DNA of 64,000 bases from Hormiphora californensis (lineage: Eukaryota; Ctenophora; Tentaculata; Cydippida; Pleurobrachiidae), in the NCBI GenBank assembly GCA_020137815.1, contig CM035359.1, positions 6,475,968-6,539,967 of the forward strand, written 5' to 3'. Shown here piece by piece: positions 25,395 to 58,353 of this stretch. How positions within the stretch are numbered: position 1 is the first letter of the stretch; each line of letters opens with the position of its first letter. The notes beneath the pieces were generated by a model. The model was not told where the DNA came from. It worked only from the letters and a program-made list of their open reading frames with translations, and ran no database searches. Made by a program: the position numbers and the translations under genes.

Positions 25395-27538
25395 GTGCTC
25401 CTTTCCTGTATCTTTCAACACAGTACCTCTAATATCTGATCTCTAACGCACTCAATACCTGCTCGTTTTCTTGTACTAGATTCCCCTAGTCCCTCCCAGA
25501 TACCCTCAGACACGAAGTCCCAGATACCCTCAGACACTACCAGGTAACCCTCAGACCGTGTCTGATACCCCTCACACCCTCCCAGTTAAACCTCACACCC
25601 TCCCAGGTAACCCTCAGACCGTGCCTGATACCCCTCACACCCTCCCAGGTAACCCTCACATCCTCCCAGGTAACCCTCAGACCGTGCCTGATACCCGTCA
25701 GACCCTCCCAGGTAACCCTCACACCCTCCCAGGTAATCCTCACACCCCAGATACCCTCAGACCCTACCAGGTAACCCTCAGACCGTGTCTGATACCCCTC
25801 ACACCCTCCCAGGTAACCCTCACACCCTCCCAGGTAACCCTCAGACCGTGCCTGATACCCGTCAGACCCTCCCAGGTAACCCTCACACCCTCCCAGGTAA
25901 CCCTCAGACCGTGCCTGATACCCCTCACACCCTCCCAGATACCCTCAGACCCTGCCAGGTAACCCTCGGATCGTGCCTAATACCCCTCACACCCTCCCAG
26001 GTGACCCTCACACCCTCCCAGATGCCCGTCAGACCCTCCCAGATGCCCTCAGACCCTGCCTGACACCCCTCTCACCCTCCCAGATACCCGCCAGATCTTG
26101 CCACTTGCCAGAGACCATATTTGATAGCCCTTGCACCCTACCTGACACCCCTCAGAACAGCTAGATACTCCTCAATCCTGTGTGATACCTCTATGACCCT
26201 ATCAGGTAGGGCCTACCTGATACCATTCAGGCCCTACTAGATACCCATCTGACGCTACTACACCCCTCCTACGGTGGGTATCACCGTATCAGGTAGGGTC
26301 AGAGGCCGAGGGGTATCTAGTAGTAGTAGAGCTGAGTCAGAGGGGTGTCAGGTAGGGTTAGAGGAGTGTCAGGTAGCGTCTGATGGGTATCAGGTAGGGT
26401 GGGAACTGTGAGTGGTGTCAGGTGGGATTTGAGCGGTGTCGGGTAGGGTGTGAACTGTGAGGGTATCTGGGAGGGTGTGAGGGGCATCAGGCATGGTCTG
26501 AGTGTTGCCTGGGAGGGTCAGACGGGTATCTGGGGGGGTCCGGGGGGTATCAGGCACGGTCTGAGGGTTACCTGGGAGGGTGTGAGGTTTAACTGGGAGG
26601 GTGTGAGGGGTATTAGGTAGGGCCTTGGGGTATCTAGTAGGATCTGAATGGTATCTGGGAGGGTGTGAGGGTTATCACACCGGGTTTGAGGAGTATCTAG
26701 CACGGTCTGACGGGTATCAGGTAAGGCCTACGTCTGACGGGTAACAGCTAAGGTCTGACGGGTATCTAGGAGTCTGATGGCTATCTAGTTGTTTCTTAGA
26801 GGTTCCAGGGTCTAAGGGGTATCTAGCACGTTCTAAGAGTTATCTGGGAGGGTCAGAGGGGTATCAGGTGGGGTCTGACGGATGTCGGGTCCCTAGTACG
26901 GTATGAGGGGTATCAGTGAAAAGGTTGATATTTGTGAACGAATGCGACCTACCGCGACTTTCTAGGTAAATTTTGAATTTTTGACCAATTAGGCCCAATT
27001 AACGCCCAATTAAGCATCTAATTGACATCTTTGCGCTTTGGACATATTTTTTGGATGATTAGGATAATATTCCTGAACAATTGCGACCAATCACGTCCTT
27101 CTACGACGGTTTTGAATTTTGACCAATTAGGCCAATTAAATTGGCCCAATTTGGCTCAATTTACGCCCAATTAAGCATCTAATTGACGTTTTTGGGCATT
27201 GATTATTATTTTTGGATGATCAGAATAATATTCCTGACCAAATGCGACCAACCACGTCCTTCTACGACGATTTTGAATTTTTGACCAATTATGCCCAATT
27301 AACGTCCAATTACGACCCTTATCCCACAGTTTTGGGAGGTAAACTTTTTTTTGGTGATTTAGGACCCCTCAGGCTACACTTTGGTGAAGGAAATCCTTTG
27401 CCCTTCCAGAGTTTCAGGTTCGGCAAAATTTTTACCCGAATGCCATGGATTAAGTGCTCCTTTCCTGTATCTTTCAACACAGTACCTCTAATATCTGATC
27501 TCTAACGCACTCAATACCTGCTCGTTTTCTTGTACTAG
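25395..27538. repeat. Second copy of a 2059-bp tandem duplication
   Basis: The stretch from about 23421 to 25479 (inner left arm, whole right arm, 85 bp of the 514-bp repeat) is repeated at a constant offset of 2059 bp, from about 25480 to 27538. Both junctions share TACTAG (CTACTAG at 23415-23421, GTACTAG at 25473-25479 and 27532-27538), indicating microhomology. The duplication therefore postdates the insertion. This copy lacks the outer left arm. Its right arm is largely unaltered beyond about 26700, whereas 25952-26060 and about 26345-26545 carry their own A-to-G changes. Confidence 0.9.
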
Positions 27539-30059
27539 CCACCACCCACCCCTCCACCCCACCCACCTCCCCCACCCTGGCCCTTCCCAATTTAGAGGAC
27601 TTTGTGAAACACGCCAGTACAGGGACAATCCTTGTGTTTTGGTGCACTAAGTCGCTTATCGCGTGTAACAACTCACAATTTGTTGTTGTTGTTGTATGCG
27701 CCTCCGCTTCCAATCCTCTACTTGTGATTTTATCCCGTCCGGCAGCCAGTTCCTCACGCCCGAGAAGGACGGAGCTCAGGTTCCAGAGTTTCCTCTTTCC
27801 CCCGGGAGAGTTTTCTTCCTCCGTCTTGTGTCCATGGTTTTGGAGATAAGGGTGGAATCGTCTCCCATAGCTGCCTTGACAGGTCCCATGAAAAGGACCG
27901 CACCAGCACTGTTTTCACATTGTGCCAGTCTCGGATATCTCCAGCGATCCTTGGTGAGTGGCATCTCAGCATTGATCGCTTTAGATGTGGCCTTGGCTAG
28001 GACAATTCGGACGCTCCATTGACTATGGCACCTTTGTAGATTTTGCGCTGCCAACCTCTGATTTGTAATCAGTACTCCATGCGGGTTCATGGAACATCAC
28101 TTTTTGTTCGTGATGCAGATGCAGCGTCCGGCCGTTCATGGGGTAGTTAGGGCAGGTTCCTTCCCAATTAACGGAACTCTGGCGTGTGAAATGTTTAGTG
28201 GGTTAGGTATCTATGTGTGTCACTCATAGAAATTTGTTTTGTAGCATGGGATAGTGGTTTGTTCTGTTTGTTGATCAGGTTTTTGTGGAGGCTTGTTTGT
28301 TGGTAGAGAGGGATGATGTTGGTTTGTTACCATCGTTTGGGGGGTAATCGCCATTTGGGAATATCCTACGCTTCTCATGGACTTTTGAAGAAGCGTAGGT
28401 AGTAGCGAGGCTACTGGTTAGTGTAGTTTCTCCCTGTTGGGCTACGGAAACACCCCTTGAGTTTATCTCGACCTCGGCGTGGGAATTTTGCCGAGAGTCG
28501 GTGGTAGCTAACCAGTTATGACCTAGCTTGTTAGACCTTTTATACCTGTCCAGAGGCTAGGTGGACAGAAGGTAGAGGAAGGCCAGTTGAGATTAGACCT
28601 CCTCCAGCCTGGACTTTTGCTGGAGGACGGGTTTTGGCCGGTATTTAGCCATCTACTTTGGCCCAGTGCACAAGGCTGGGGAGATGGTGTAATACCGGCC
28701 GGGGGTATCTCTATTCAGAGAGAGATGAGTCATGAGCGGATTAGAGAAAGGAAGAGAGAAAAACACACCACCCAAGGAGGGCAGCTCTGTTTCCTTGGAG
28801 TGGTATGTGAGATGCTCCAGGCAGTTCAAGAGCTTCATGGTTTACCCCGGGGTATGCCGGGTCACCCCTGAAGATTCCCTGCCTGGTCTGTAGGACACTA
28901 TTGCTATCTAAAAAAGTAGACATTAGCCGCGGCCTGCATCTCAAGGGCGTGGGAAGGAATCTCACCCTCCTTAAACTCACAATTGTTCTTATCTGTCCCA
29001 CCCGTCTTGTCCTATAGAACATCGTACACATTCTAGGGACGCTACAATCTGTCCCACCTCTCATTTGTATTTGATCATTTTTGTTCATCTTGATCTCTAC
29101 TGGAAGTGGAAATGGTACACCTCTCATCTGATCACCAACAACATCACGGTACCAATCATACATCAAAAAGCTGTAAGTTCATCTGTCTGTATTGTCTGTT
29201 CATCTATTGTGTACCATTGATAATGATTCCGGAGTAAACCTTACCAATCAATAATTTAATTAGAGCTACTATAGACAGACTACCCCAGACCCAAGCTTGA
29301 GAAGTGTCCACTCGACGGACCGTCGTCGTAACAAACAAACGAACAGGCCTACCTGCACAGCCACCCAAGCTTGAAAATGTGCCCCCTAGCTTGTCTTTTT
29401 GCTTATTCGCAAGATAACTGCAATGTCCTCACGGGGCGGAGATGCGAAGAGTGCAACCGACCTTTAACCGTGGGGGCTGCGTAAGTGTCTTGCAAGTACA
29501 ATGACTGACTGACAATATGAATGCAATGATATCAACTGACCACAACACGATGACAGACGCTATGACGAGGTTGCAATGTCGTTCTGCCCTAACGGGCAGA
29601 GTTTGGCACGCTATAACCTATCTGTACCACCACCACCACCACACAAGGATTTGTTCTATACTGTTTGAGTGATCTATAAATGATCCGAAATGTCTGTCAT
29701 TGTTTTCATTATTTGTTTAGAACATACCGTTGTCTTAATAATTGGGACTGTGGAGGTGTAAATAGTCATCCTTTCTAAAGGACCAAGGACCCCTTTACAC
29801 CTTCATTGAGTTATGGGCTATTTCACCGGGTGAGGGGTTCCAATCAGAGGAGGATGAAAATTAAGGGTTTGGATCATCAAGACCGAAGTAGAGTACTTCT
29901 GCAGATGTCTTTCAAATACCATATCATAAACATCTCTGAAAGAATGATGGGAGGACCACCCCATCTAGATCATCAGCAAGCAGATCCGTGGTTACGAGAC
30001 CCCTGAGTAAGAGGCTTGCACAAAGACAACTAGTGTCTCCTCGTAATTTTAGTTAGTAT
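27539..30059. other. Intergenic region of unclear nature
   Basis: No exon chain was found. A minus-strand open frame at 27776-28090 (104 codons) has ordinary composition but no recognised motif and no support. 28360-28720 contains several short hairpins, for example around CTACGCTTCTCATGG / GAAGCGTAG and GTATTTAGCC / GGTGTAATACCGGCC. A dispersed repeat or decayed transposon is possible. Confidence 0.35.
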
Positions 30060-30076
30060 GTGAAAGAGGTTGTAGG

Positions 30077-30077
<1 letters not shown>

Positions 30078-30156
<79 letters not shown>

Positions 30157-30162
30157 AGAGTC

Positions 30163-30196
<34 letters not shown>

Positions 30197-30224
30197 CCCC
30201 CTCATCTCCTCCTCTCTCTCTCTT

Positions 30225-30289
<65 letters not shown>

Positions 30290-30310
30290 ATCTCTCCTCT
30301 CTCTCTCCTT
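30078..30310. repeat. (GA)n tract followed by (CT)n tract
   Basis: GA dinucleotides (30078-30160) switch to CT dinucleotides (30166-30310), an imperfect purine/pyrimidine inverted repeat that can fold on itself. Confidence 0.95.
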
Positions 30311-30599
30311 GTCTCTTTTGTCCGCGCCTCTCCCTACCCAGCAGCACAATTATATACAAGTCACACACCGTCGCAAACATACAAACTTAACAGATTATAA
30401 AAATATTAAAAAAAGCAAAGTAAGGCGACTAGGATAAATCCAATGTCGGGGTGCTGATATCCCTTTCTATAGCGTTTCAGCCACGGTCCTTTCGGTACAG
30501 ATTTCTCTGCAGCATAGCCGGGCGCCACCCCGTCCCCACTGCAACAACAATTAGATTTTGTTCTAAAAAAAATTAGGTTAGATTAGGTTAGATTGTGTT

Positions 30600-32806
30600 C
30601 TACAAACGCCACACTTCATAAATTTTCTCTTCCGTCACATCTTTTTCCTCGACATCTATCGTGGTATAGGCACTACGGATGAGGTCTTCGTAGAATTGAG
30701 ACAAGGACTGGGATGCGTCTTCCGTCTCAATAACATCTGAAACAATTTATTTTGCATGTTAGATATAATATCTAAAGACGTGTTAAACATTGCTTCATTT
30801 GACAAATGTCTTTATTTTTTACTATAACAATATTTTATCTCTCTCAGCTAGAAAGACGTCGTGTTCAGCACAGGAGGGATATAAAAGAGGGGACCTCAGA
30901 CTGAGGTCCGATCTCTTAAAAGTTAAACTGACCTCTTGTGAAAGGAGAACTTTCCATTATCTCCCTTGCCGTTGTTACCGGTGTATTGATACTTAGATCA
31001 CCCGTCTTGCGTCTCTTGGGCATTGACGCTGAAACAATATTGTTGGTTGTAAGAATGGGGGGGGGGGGGGGGGCGTGGTGGCCCGGTGGATTCTCAAAAT
31101 AGATCATGTCATTCGTAGATAGTTATGAAAAACTTCTATACCAGTACCTGCCGTAGGACCTGTCGGGATGGGCTCTGTCGGGGTGGGATCCAATGGGGTT
31201 GATCCCCTTGTTTGATCAAGGCTGCTGCCACTTTCATTAAATGGTGGCCCCGTCACCTCTCCCCTCCCGTACTCTCCGACGGATATTCCAAACTTAAGGA
31301 ATCTGAACAGTAAACAATCAAATGTTACTGCTAATATAAATAGTGTACTTAATAAATTGTACATAAATTGGACGCATATTCTACCTCTCCCATCTGTCCT
31401 TTATATCAATCCACCGGCCGATCTGTGGTTCGGATATCGATTCCTCCTGAAAATAATTCCAATATCAAAATTGAAGCTTGGAGCTGATAACTGATTATGT
31501 TTTGCCTTGCTCGACCCTGTTTTACCTCTTCCAGCACAAATGTAAAGGAGGCTTAGAACATGACAAAAAGGTTCATTGAATTAATCTAATGTAAGTTTCA
31601 ATAAATTACCCCAGATTGCATCTCCGAGATTAAAAGCCCTTTCAGAGAATATTCGTCAATCATCCGAAGTTTGCGGGCCAAGACATCCCCCGGGACAGTC
31701 TCGTTATCGTCGTTCTTGGCGCTGATATACACCTAAAACAGATAGAATTGAAAATAAAAGATAACATATAATATTTAAATTCATAAAATAGAAATAATTT
31801 AATTACCGCACATCTTTTTTTTCCCTTCTTAGCGACGATTTTTTCACATGTTATAAGATACCCCGTCTTAACCACTAGTTCTTTGAAGAACCCGGTATTC
31901 TTCTGAACAGCCCTCTTGTCCACAGCCACAAAAAAGCGTGCCTGGTTTTTCTGAAAGGTTGTAGATGATAAAATATAATATATAACGAATTTAGATACAG
32001 AGTTGCATCGTATGAAAATAATGTGTCTTTGTGACTAACCAATAGCTGTACACTAGTGTACATGCGCACCAGGCCTCTTTTGAGCGTGTCAAGTTTCGTT
32101 GTCACGAAGTTCGCTGAAGAAATTCATTAATGGTTTCTTGTGAACACTTCAATTCAATAACTGTCGTAAACTATTGATAACACGCAAAGATGATAATCTG
32201 CTCATATAGAGATTAGATACCTCCTTGTCCTTCGATCCCAGGTCCCCAAACGCTGACTCCGTAAGTGGGTATATCCCTAATAGCCATTGCCTCTTTTAAT
32301 TTCAGTTCCTCTGCCAATTTGGGCAGCTTACGTTTCTTCTGCCTGTCGCAGTTGTCGACGTCTGAAAATAGAACAGTGAATTGCAGCAAATTAGTATGAT
32401 ATGTACTGAACTATTGAAATTGTTGAAACACCCTAACTCTACCCCTTTGCCTTGTTCGACCCTCCCTCCCCGCGAACAAAACAACTACCCCTCGTCCCTG
32501 TCATAATTGTGTCCACATATCAATCAGCAAAACACGGTAACTTGTGGGGCTATGACACTGCTACCACAGAAAAATTTAATTCAAATGGCTCATTCCCCCA
32601 ATACAATAAGCATCCTGAATAAATTGTTTTACGTCGTGGCTGATGAAACTTTTGAGTAACAATTCAATGATATCATCGAAATTCATTTAGTTATCCTGTT
32701 TCAACTTACGATCTTTTTTCCAAAACATTTGGTAATTCTCATCTTCCAGGACGTCCATCAAAACGCGGAATGATCCCACAGTGGCCAAAATCTTGTTTGT
32801 TGCCAT
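30600..32806 (-). CDS. Unrecognised 342-residue nuclear-like protein (9 exons)
   Basis: Exons in transcript order: 32806-32710, 32361-32221, 32113-32040, 31950-31807, 31732-31610, 31446-31385, 31302-31148, 31028-30933, 30736-30600. All have GT-AG borders, and every phase matches, giving 1029 nt with one start and one stop. The protein begins MATNKILATVGSFRVLMDVL, has basic clusters RQKKRKLPK and KKGKKRC, a Pro/Thr-rich linker (LDPTPTEPIPTGP), a classical nuclear-localisation-like PKRRKTG, and an acidic C-terminus ending EKIYEVWRL. I recognise no family and see no zinc ligands or membrane segment. The phase-consistent chain is strong evidence that it is real or was recently so. A large fold-back repeat starts about 90 bp upstream of the start codon. 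Confidence 0.78.
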
Positions 32807-32892
32807 GCTATGATATTTTCAAGTCATTAGCCTGGCCCATTGAAACGCAATTTCAAGCTTTACTGCACTTGATTTTGATGTTTCTGTTAAAG

Positions 32893-33545
32893 TAAGAGTG
32901 GCGTGCCGTGTTTTCTCACAAAACTTGGTGGATGAACGGGGAGTACCACCAGGACCATTGGTACGGTATCGAAAATTTCCAATTCTGTCTCGTTCATTAG
33001 TTATGACGTAATATGTTCATTATTGAAACTTTTATAAAATTGCTCCACTGAAAAATCTGTGCATTGTGGATTGAAATGGATGCTTGCATCGTGTTCAGCG
33101 TCAAAAAATAGCCGGGGTACCAAATTTTGGTGTCTCTACCTTGTCTGTGACGCGAGATATCGACAATTATCAAAAACGACCAAAGTGAGAGAAAGAGAGT
33201 TTGTTACAGTTGGGTGGCACACACAATCAACTAGCACCCAAAGATAACAAACTCTCTCTCACCCATTTTGGTTGTTTTTTATATTTGTCAATATCTCGCG
33301 TCACAGACAAGGTAGAGACACCAAAATTTGGTACCCCGGCTATTTTTTGACGCTGAACACGATGCAAGCATCCATTTCAATCCACAATGCACAGATTTTT
33401 CAGTGGAGCAATTTTATAAAAGTTGAAATAATGAACATATTTCGTCATAACTAATGAACGAGACAGAATTGGAAATTTTCGATACCGTACCATCCGTTCA
33501 TCCACTAAGTTTTGTGAGAAAACACGGCACGCCACTCTTACTTTA
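32893..33545. mobile_element. 650-bp fold-back element beside the unrecognised gene
   Basis: AGTAAGAGTGGCGTGCCGTG at about 32893 has its complement at about 33525-33544. The roughly 300-bp arms match almost throughout (GGGGTACCAAATTTTGGTGT against ACACCAAAATTTGGTACCCC), with a loop near 33215. The left arm carries a few extra bases. No coding sequence is present. Confidence 0.9.
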
Positions 33546-33617
33546 AGATGAAGACTTGAAACCGCGTGCGTTCGATGGGCAAAGCATGGTTATGACGTCG
33601 GTTGTCGAAAACGGCAA

Positions 33618-33925
33618 ACGCAGTCGGCGGCCAGACCCCCGATTTGATTCTCAAGTGCGCTCAGATGGGATCTGCGGCGCCAGACAGCAGTCGGCTATAA
33701 AGGGGGATTCACATAATTGAGCCCATCTACGGTTCGTCGGTTCCTGATCGTTTTGGTAGCGTTGGAAAGAGAATCATTAGGCCCATCGAACGTACGCATT
33801 TGCAAGTCTTTATCTTATCAGTTGGCAAACGGGATATTAAAAGCGCTGCCTTATCCCCGGGATAAGGCAGCGCTTTTCAATCTTATCCCGCAGCATTTGC
33901 CAATCTTATCAGCAATGCAGCATCA
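33618..33925. repeat. Nested palindromes
   Basis: 33618-33697 is a hairpin related to the GTCTGGCGCC element at 9835-10270. 33839-33877 is a near-perfect palindrome with 19-bp arms (AAAAGCGCTGCCTTATCCC) and a 1-base loop, and weaker complementarity extends to CTTATCAGTTGGCAAA on the left and TTTGCCAATCTTATC on the right. Confidence 0.8.
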
Positions 33926-33931
33926 AAATCG

Positions 33932-34160
33932 GGCGCCGTTAAGATCTGGGTGTTTGGAGGCCTGTTTGCAGGTGCACGCTGCCAAAAAAGTTGATTCACT
34001 GAAATGGCTCTGACCGCCAAACCACTCAACCGTTTTGGCTGATTCAAAGTTTATCTGGTAGGGAATGTCAAGGCCTAAGCCCTAACCCCAACCCCACTTT
34101 AGCCCTAACCCTAAAAACCGTTTGTCAGCACTCCCAAAACACCCAGATTTTAACGCTGGC
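33932..34160. mobile_element. MITE with 11-bp target duplication (copy 1)
   Basis: The 229-bp element has ends GCGCCGTTAAGATCTGGGTG and CACCCAGATTTTAACGCTGG as imperfect inverted repeats. It is flanked on both sides by CATCAAAATCG (33921-33931 and 34161-34171). It contains CCCTAACCCC-like sequence and no coding potential. A second member lies at 60636-60918. An 8-bp duplication extended by chance would fit the hAT superfamily. Confidence 0.75.
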
Positions 34161-34730
34161 CATCAAAATCGAGTGCAGCAACATCCTGAAAAGCTTGAAA
34201 TTGCGTGTTTTTAAAAAACAAATGTGGGTGGCGCTCATTTTTTTCGCGCGGCGCTGATGTTTGATTGCGCGTTTTTTATTTGCGCGTATCAAAAATTTGC
34301 CATGTGACCATGACCCATAACGGCCCTTTCAAGTTAAAAACAAACATCTTAATTTATAGAAGGTTGAAATCTGAAATATTATGGTACAAATATTACATGA
34401 TATAGCGTTTGTATAATATGTGGAATCGGAATTTCCTCCTTTATATTTTCCGTAACTCATTCTCTGTCTTTCATTCCAATTCAGTTTCTCAAGCGTTCAA
34501 GCTGCTGATATGTATACATATATTAGTACATAATTATGTATATCACACGTACATACAGATTCCGTCCCTTGACTCTTGGATCCCATTTAACACACTTATA
34601 AAAAAGTTAATTTCATTCAAACTCACACACTCTCAAGCTCTGTTGGATTATGATAATGTCTTTAATTCTTCTCTCCTCTGTTAGACAGTTGTTAGAGCTC
34701 AAACTGTGTCAAATCTCACTTTCACTCACT

Positions 34731-34838
<108 letters not shown>

Positions 34839-34914
34839 TGATAAACGCTAAACATGTATTTCTTAGTGTCCGCGAGGTGATTGGGATTGTTGCTCGATTG
34901 AGGACTATTGTTTG

Positions 34915-55901
<20,987 letters not shown>

Positions 55902-55969
55902 GTATCGCTCACCATTCCTCTCACAACACTACATCAGACACGACACCTTCAGCTAGATGGGTAGGAGAA

Positions 55970-56640
55970 TGAGGAGGGGAAGAGGAGAGGGGAGTTGGAG
56001 GGAAGAGAGAGGGTTAGTAGGGAGCAGGAGGGGGAGCAGGAGGGGAGCATAACTAGAAGAGGGGTAGGGGAGTGAGATCTTTAGGAAGGGGAGTTGGAGG
56101 GGAAGAGGAGAGGGGAGATCTTTAGTAGGGGAGCAGGAGGGGAGCAGGAGGGGGAGCAGAACTAGAAGAGGGGGTAGGGGAGTGAGATCTTTAGGAAGGG
56201 GAGTTGGAGGGGAAGAGGAGAGGGGAGATCTTTAGTAGGGGAGCAGGAGGGGAGCAGGAGGGGGAGCAGAACTAGAAGAGGGGGTAGGGGAGTGAGATCT
56301 TTAGGAGGGGAGCAGGAGGGGAAGAGGAGAGGGGAGATCTTTAGTAGGGGAGCAGGAGGGGAGCAGGAGGGGGAGCAGAACTAGAAGAGGGGGTAGGGGA
56401 GTGAGGATGGGAGTTTTCTTTAGGAAGGGGAGCAGGAGGGGGTTGGAGAGGGAGATATTTAGGAGGGGGAGATCTTTAGGAGGGGAGCAGGAGAGTGAGG
56501 TCTGAAGAAGGGGAGCAGAACTAGAAGAGGGGGCAGGAGCGAGGGGGAGATATTTAGGAGGGGAGCAGGATGGGAAGAGAAGAGGGAGCAAGAGATGGAG
56601 ATCTTTAGGAGGGGAGCAGGAGGGAAATCTTCAAATGGAG
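55970..56640. repeat. Higher-order GGGGAGCAGGAGG array
   Basis: Blocks of about 115 bp containing GGGAGCAGGAGGGG, GAGCAGAACTAGAAGAGG, GGAGTGAGATCTTTAGG and GAGATCTTTAGTAGGGG recur four times, then break down into shorter pieces. Confidence 0.9.
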
Positions 56641-57875
56641 CAAATAGACTAGGATATGGAGCTATGGGTTAAGGGGCCAGGGGGTAAACCCCCTACAAAA
56701 TGAAGGTATCGCAGGATATAACACACTACTGCTGGTGCAGAAGGGAGAGTTGTAGCTAGAGTAGAAACTATATATACGATGTAGTACAATGGGTAATATT
56801 GAGAATTGAGAGCTCATCCTAAGTGTGGTTAAAATAAACAGGGGAACACAACATAGAGGTTCATATTTTATAGAGGACTGCTTTTAAGTCGCTCTCTATA
56901 ATATCAAGGTACTCGGAGATCCCGTTAAACGCATGACACTGACTGAGTGAATCAGAGAATAGATATAAAGCACTAAAGCAGCAACAAAACTAATGAGAGC
57001 GGGTTCTAGAAACACTCGGAGCGCACACTAACGCGTCGTGCAGCACACGCAAACACCTCACACGGACTCTGAAGACACAACTGTACCAAACAGGGCAGAA
57101 GGACCCTAAATTACAGGCTAGGGGCATCCCGTCAATGGAGGGAAGGTGCCCGGGAAGCCATCACGTGACGACAACAAGCCAATTGGCTATCTCTCGGACT
57201 TTCCTCTTTGCTTCCTGACGATCAGACCTACGTGAGATTGAGAATGCTTGCGGAGGAGAATGGTAAAGCATGGCGACGCAGCACTCAAATGCGTGGCGCG
57301 CAAATAAAACAAAGCGCCGCGCACACGCACGACGTGTCATGTCAGGTGTGGTGTGGAATTGTTCAACAGTGCCATTGTTTGTTGTTTCAGAGTGAAAGAG
57401 CATTTGAATATTTGATGGAGATCATTTCGAGCGAAAATTGAGTTCCCCGGACCTTCCAGACAAGTTGGGACAACAAACTGTTGGCTATATTTCGACCGTT
57501 TCTCGGTTCCCGAAGGGTGCCGGGTGGTTAACACTTAACCACTGGTTTCTGATGACTATGAGGATTTAGGTTTTCATCCAATCGTCTAGCCAATTTTCGA
57601 TTGAATTGATTTCATAGCCCATGGAATTTCTAAATCGATTAATTTCTCCAAAAAAGGAATCTGACAGCGAAACCAACAACGTGCAAGCATGACCAAAAAT
57701 GGCAACAAATTTCGGTATTTCGCGCGCACCAGATCACACAAAGAGCACCGCGCGTTACAAACAGCTGTCACCCGTCCTCCCTGAGATCTCTCAGCAGCAG
57801 CTCTCCCTCTTGGTGGATCTCCGACCTCCTCTCTCCGGGAGTCAATGGTGATTTGTACACACCGGATGTACAGGC

Positions 57876-57879
<4 letters not shown>

Positions 57880-57957
<78 letters not shown>
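57880..57957. repeat. (GA)n microsatellite
   Basis: Nearly pure GA dinucleotides after a GATA interruption. Confidence 0.96.
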
Positions 57958-57958
<1 letters not shown>

Positions 57959-58353
57959 AAAAGATTAGGACAGTATGAAAAAGGGAAAGACGGCAGTTCA
58001 TTGGATTGAGCTCGTGTATGTGCAGTACAGAGCAACAGAAATCTAGATTGAAAATAAATCAAGATTCAAGATGAATTTCATGATTATTAATACATTTACT
58101 CTTGGTCAAAATCATTATACATATATTCAGGCAACAGCCAGATTTCGAAATTGCGTCACATCAGAAAAACCATCACCGTAACATAAATAACTAATTGCAT
58201 TTCTAAGTTTTAAAATACTACTTTTCAAATAAATCAATCGAAAAGAAGTCTTATACCAGTAACTGAACTCTCTCCCAACAACTGAGAAAATTTTACCAGC
58301 GAAATAATAGAATCTCTACCACTGAATCTGTCCCTGTCTACATAATCTCTCCC

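Larger units (their letters stand above)
55902..58353. promoter_or_regulatory. CBP upstream region
   Basis: The two genes on either side share the minus strand, so CBP transcription must start here. 55970-56640 is a GGGGAGCAGGAGG-rich array with a higher-order period of roughly 115 bp, each with AGATCTTTAG. 57161-57168 is TCACGTGA, followed at 57179-57188 by GCCAATTGGC, a CCAAT box in both orientations; this cluster is the best promoter candidate. 57270-57330 is rich in CGCG. 57880-57955 is (GA)n. No exon was recognised, but a 5' non-coding exon is possible. Confidence 0.45.

Noticed and set aside
23478-26164. Several 60-134-codon frames rich in TLPGNPHTLP-like repeats
   Set aside because: They arise from the CCAGGTAACCCTCAGACC-type units of the palindromic element, occur on both strands and are copied by the tandem duplication. 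There are no start or splice signals and no protein-like composition.
27776-28090. A 104-codon minus-strand frame
   Set aside because: Ordinary length for chance, no recognised motif, no flanking exon that joins in phase; left as unassigned sequence.
34078-34120. CCCTAACCCC-like, telomere-like repeats
   Set aside because: Only a few irregular units, inside a MITE whose other copy at 60636-60918 has a similar segment. It is not a telomeric block.
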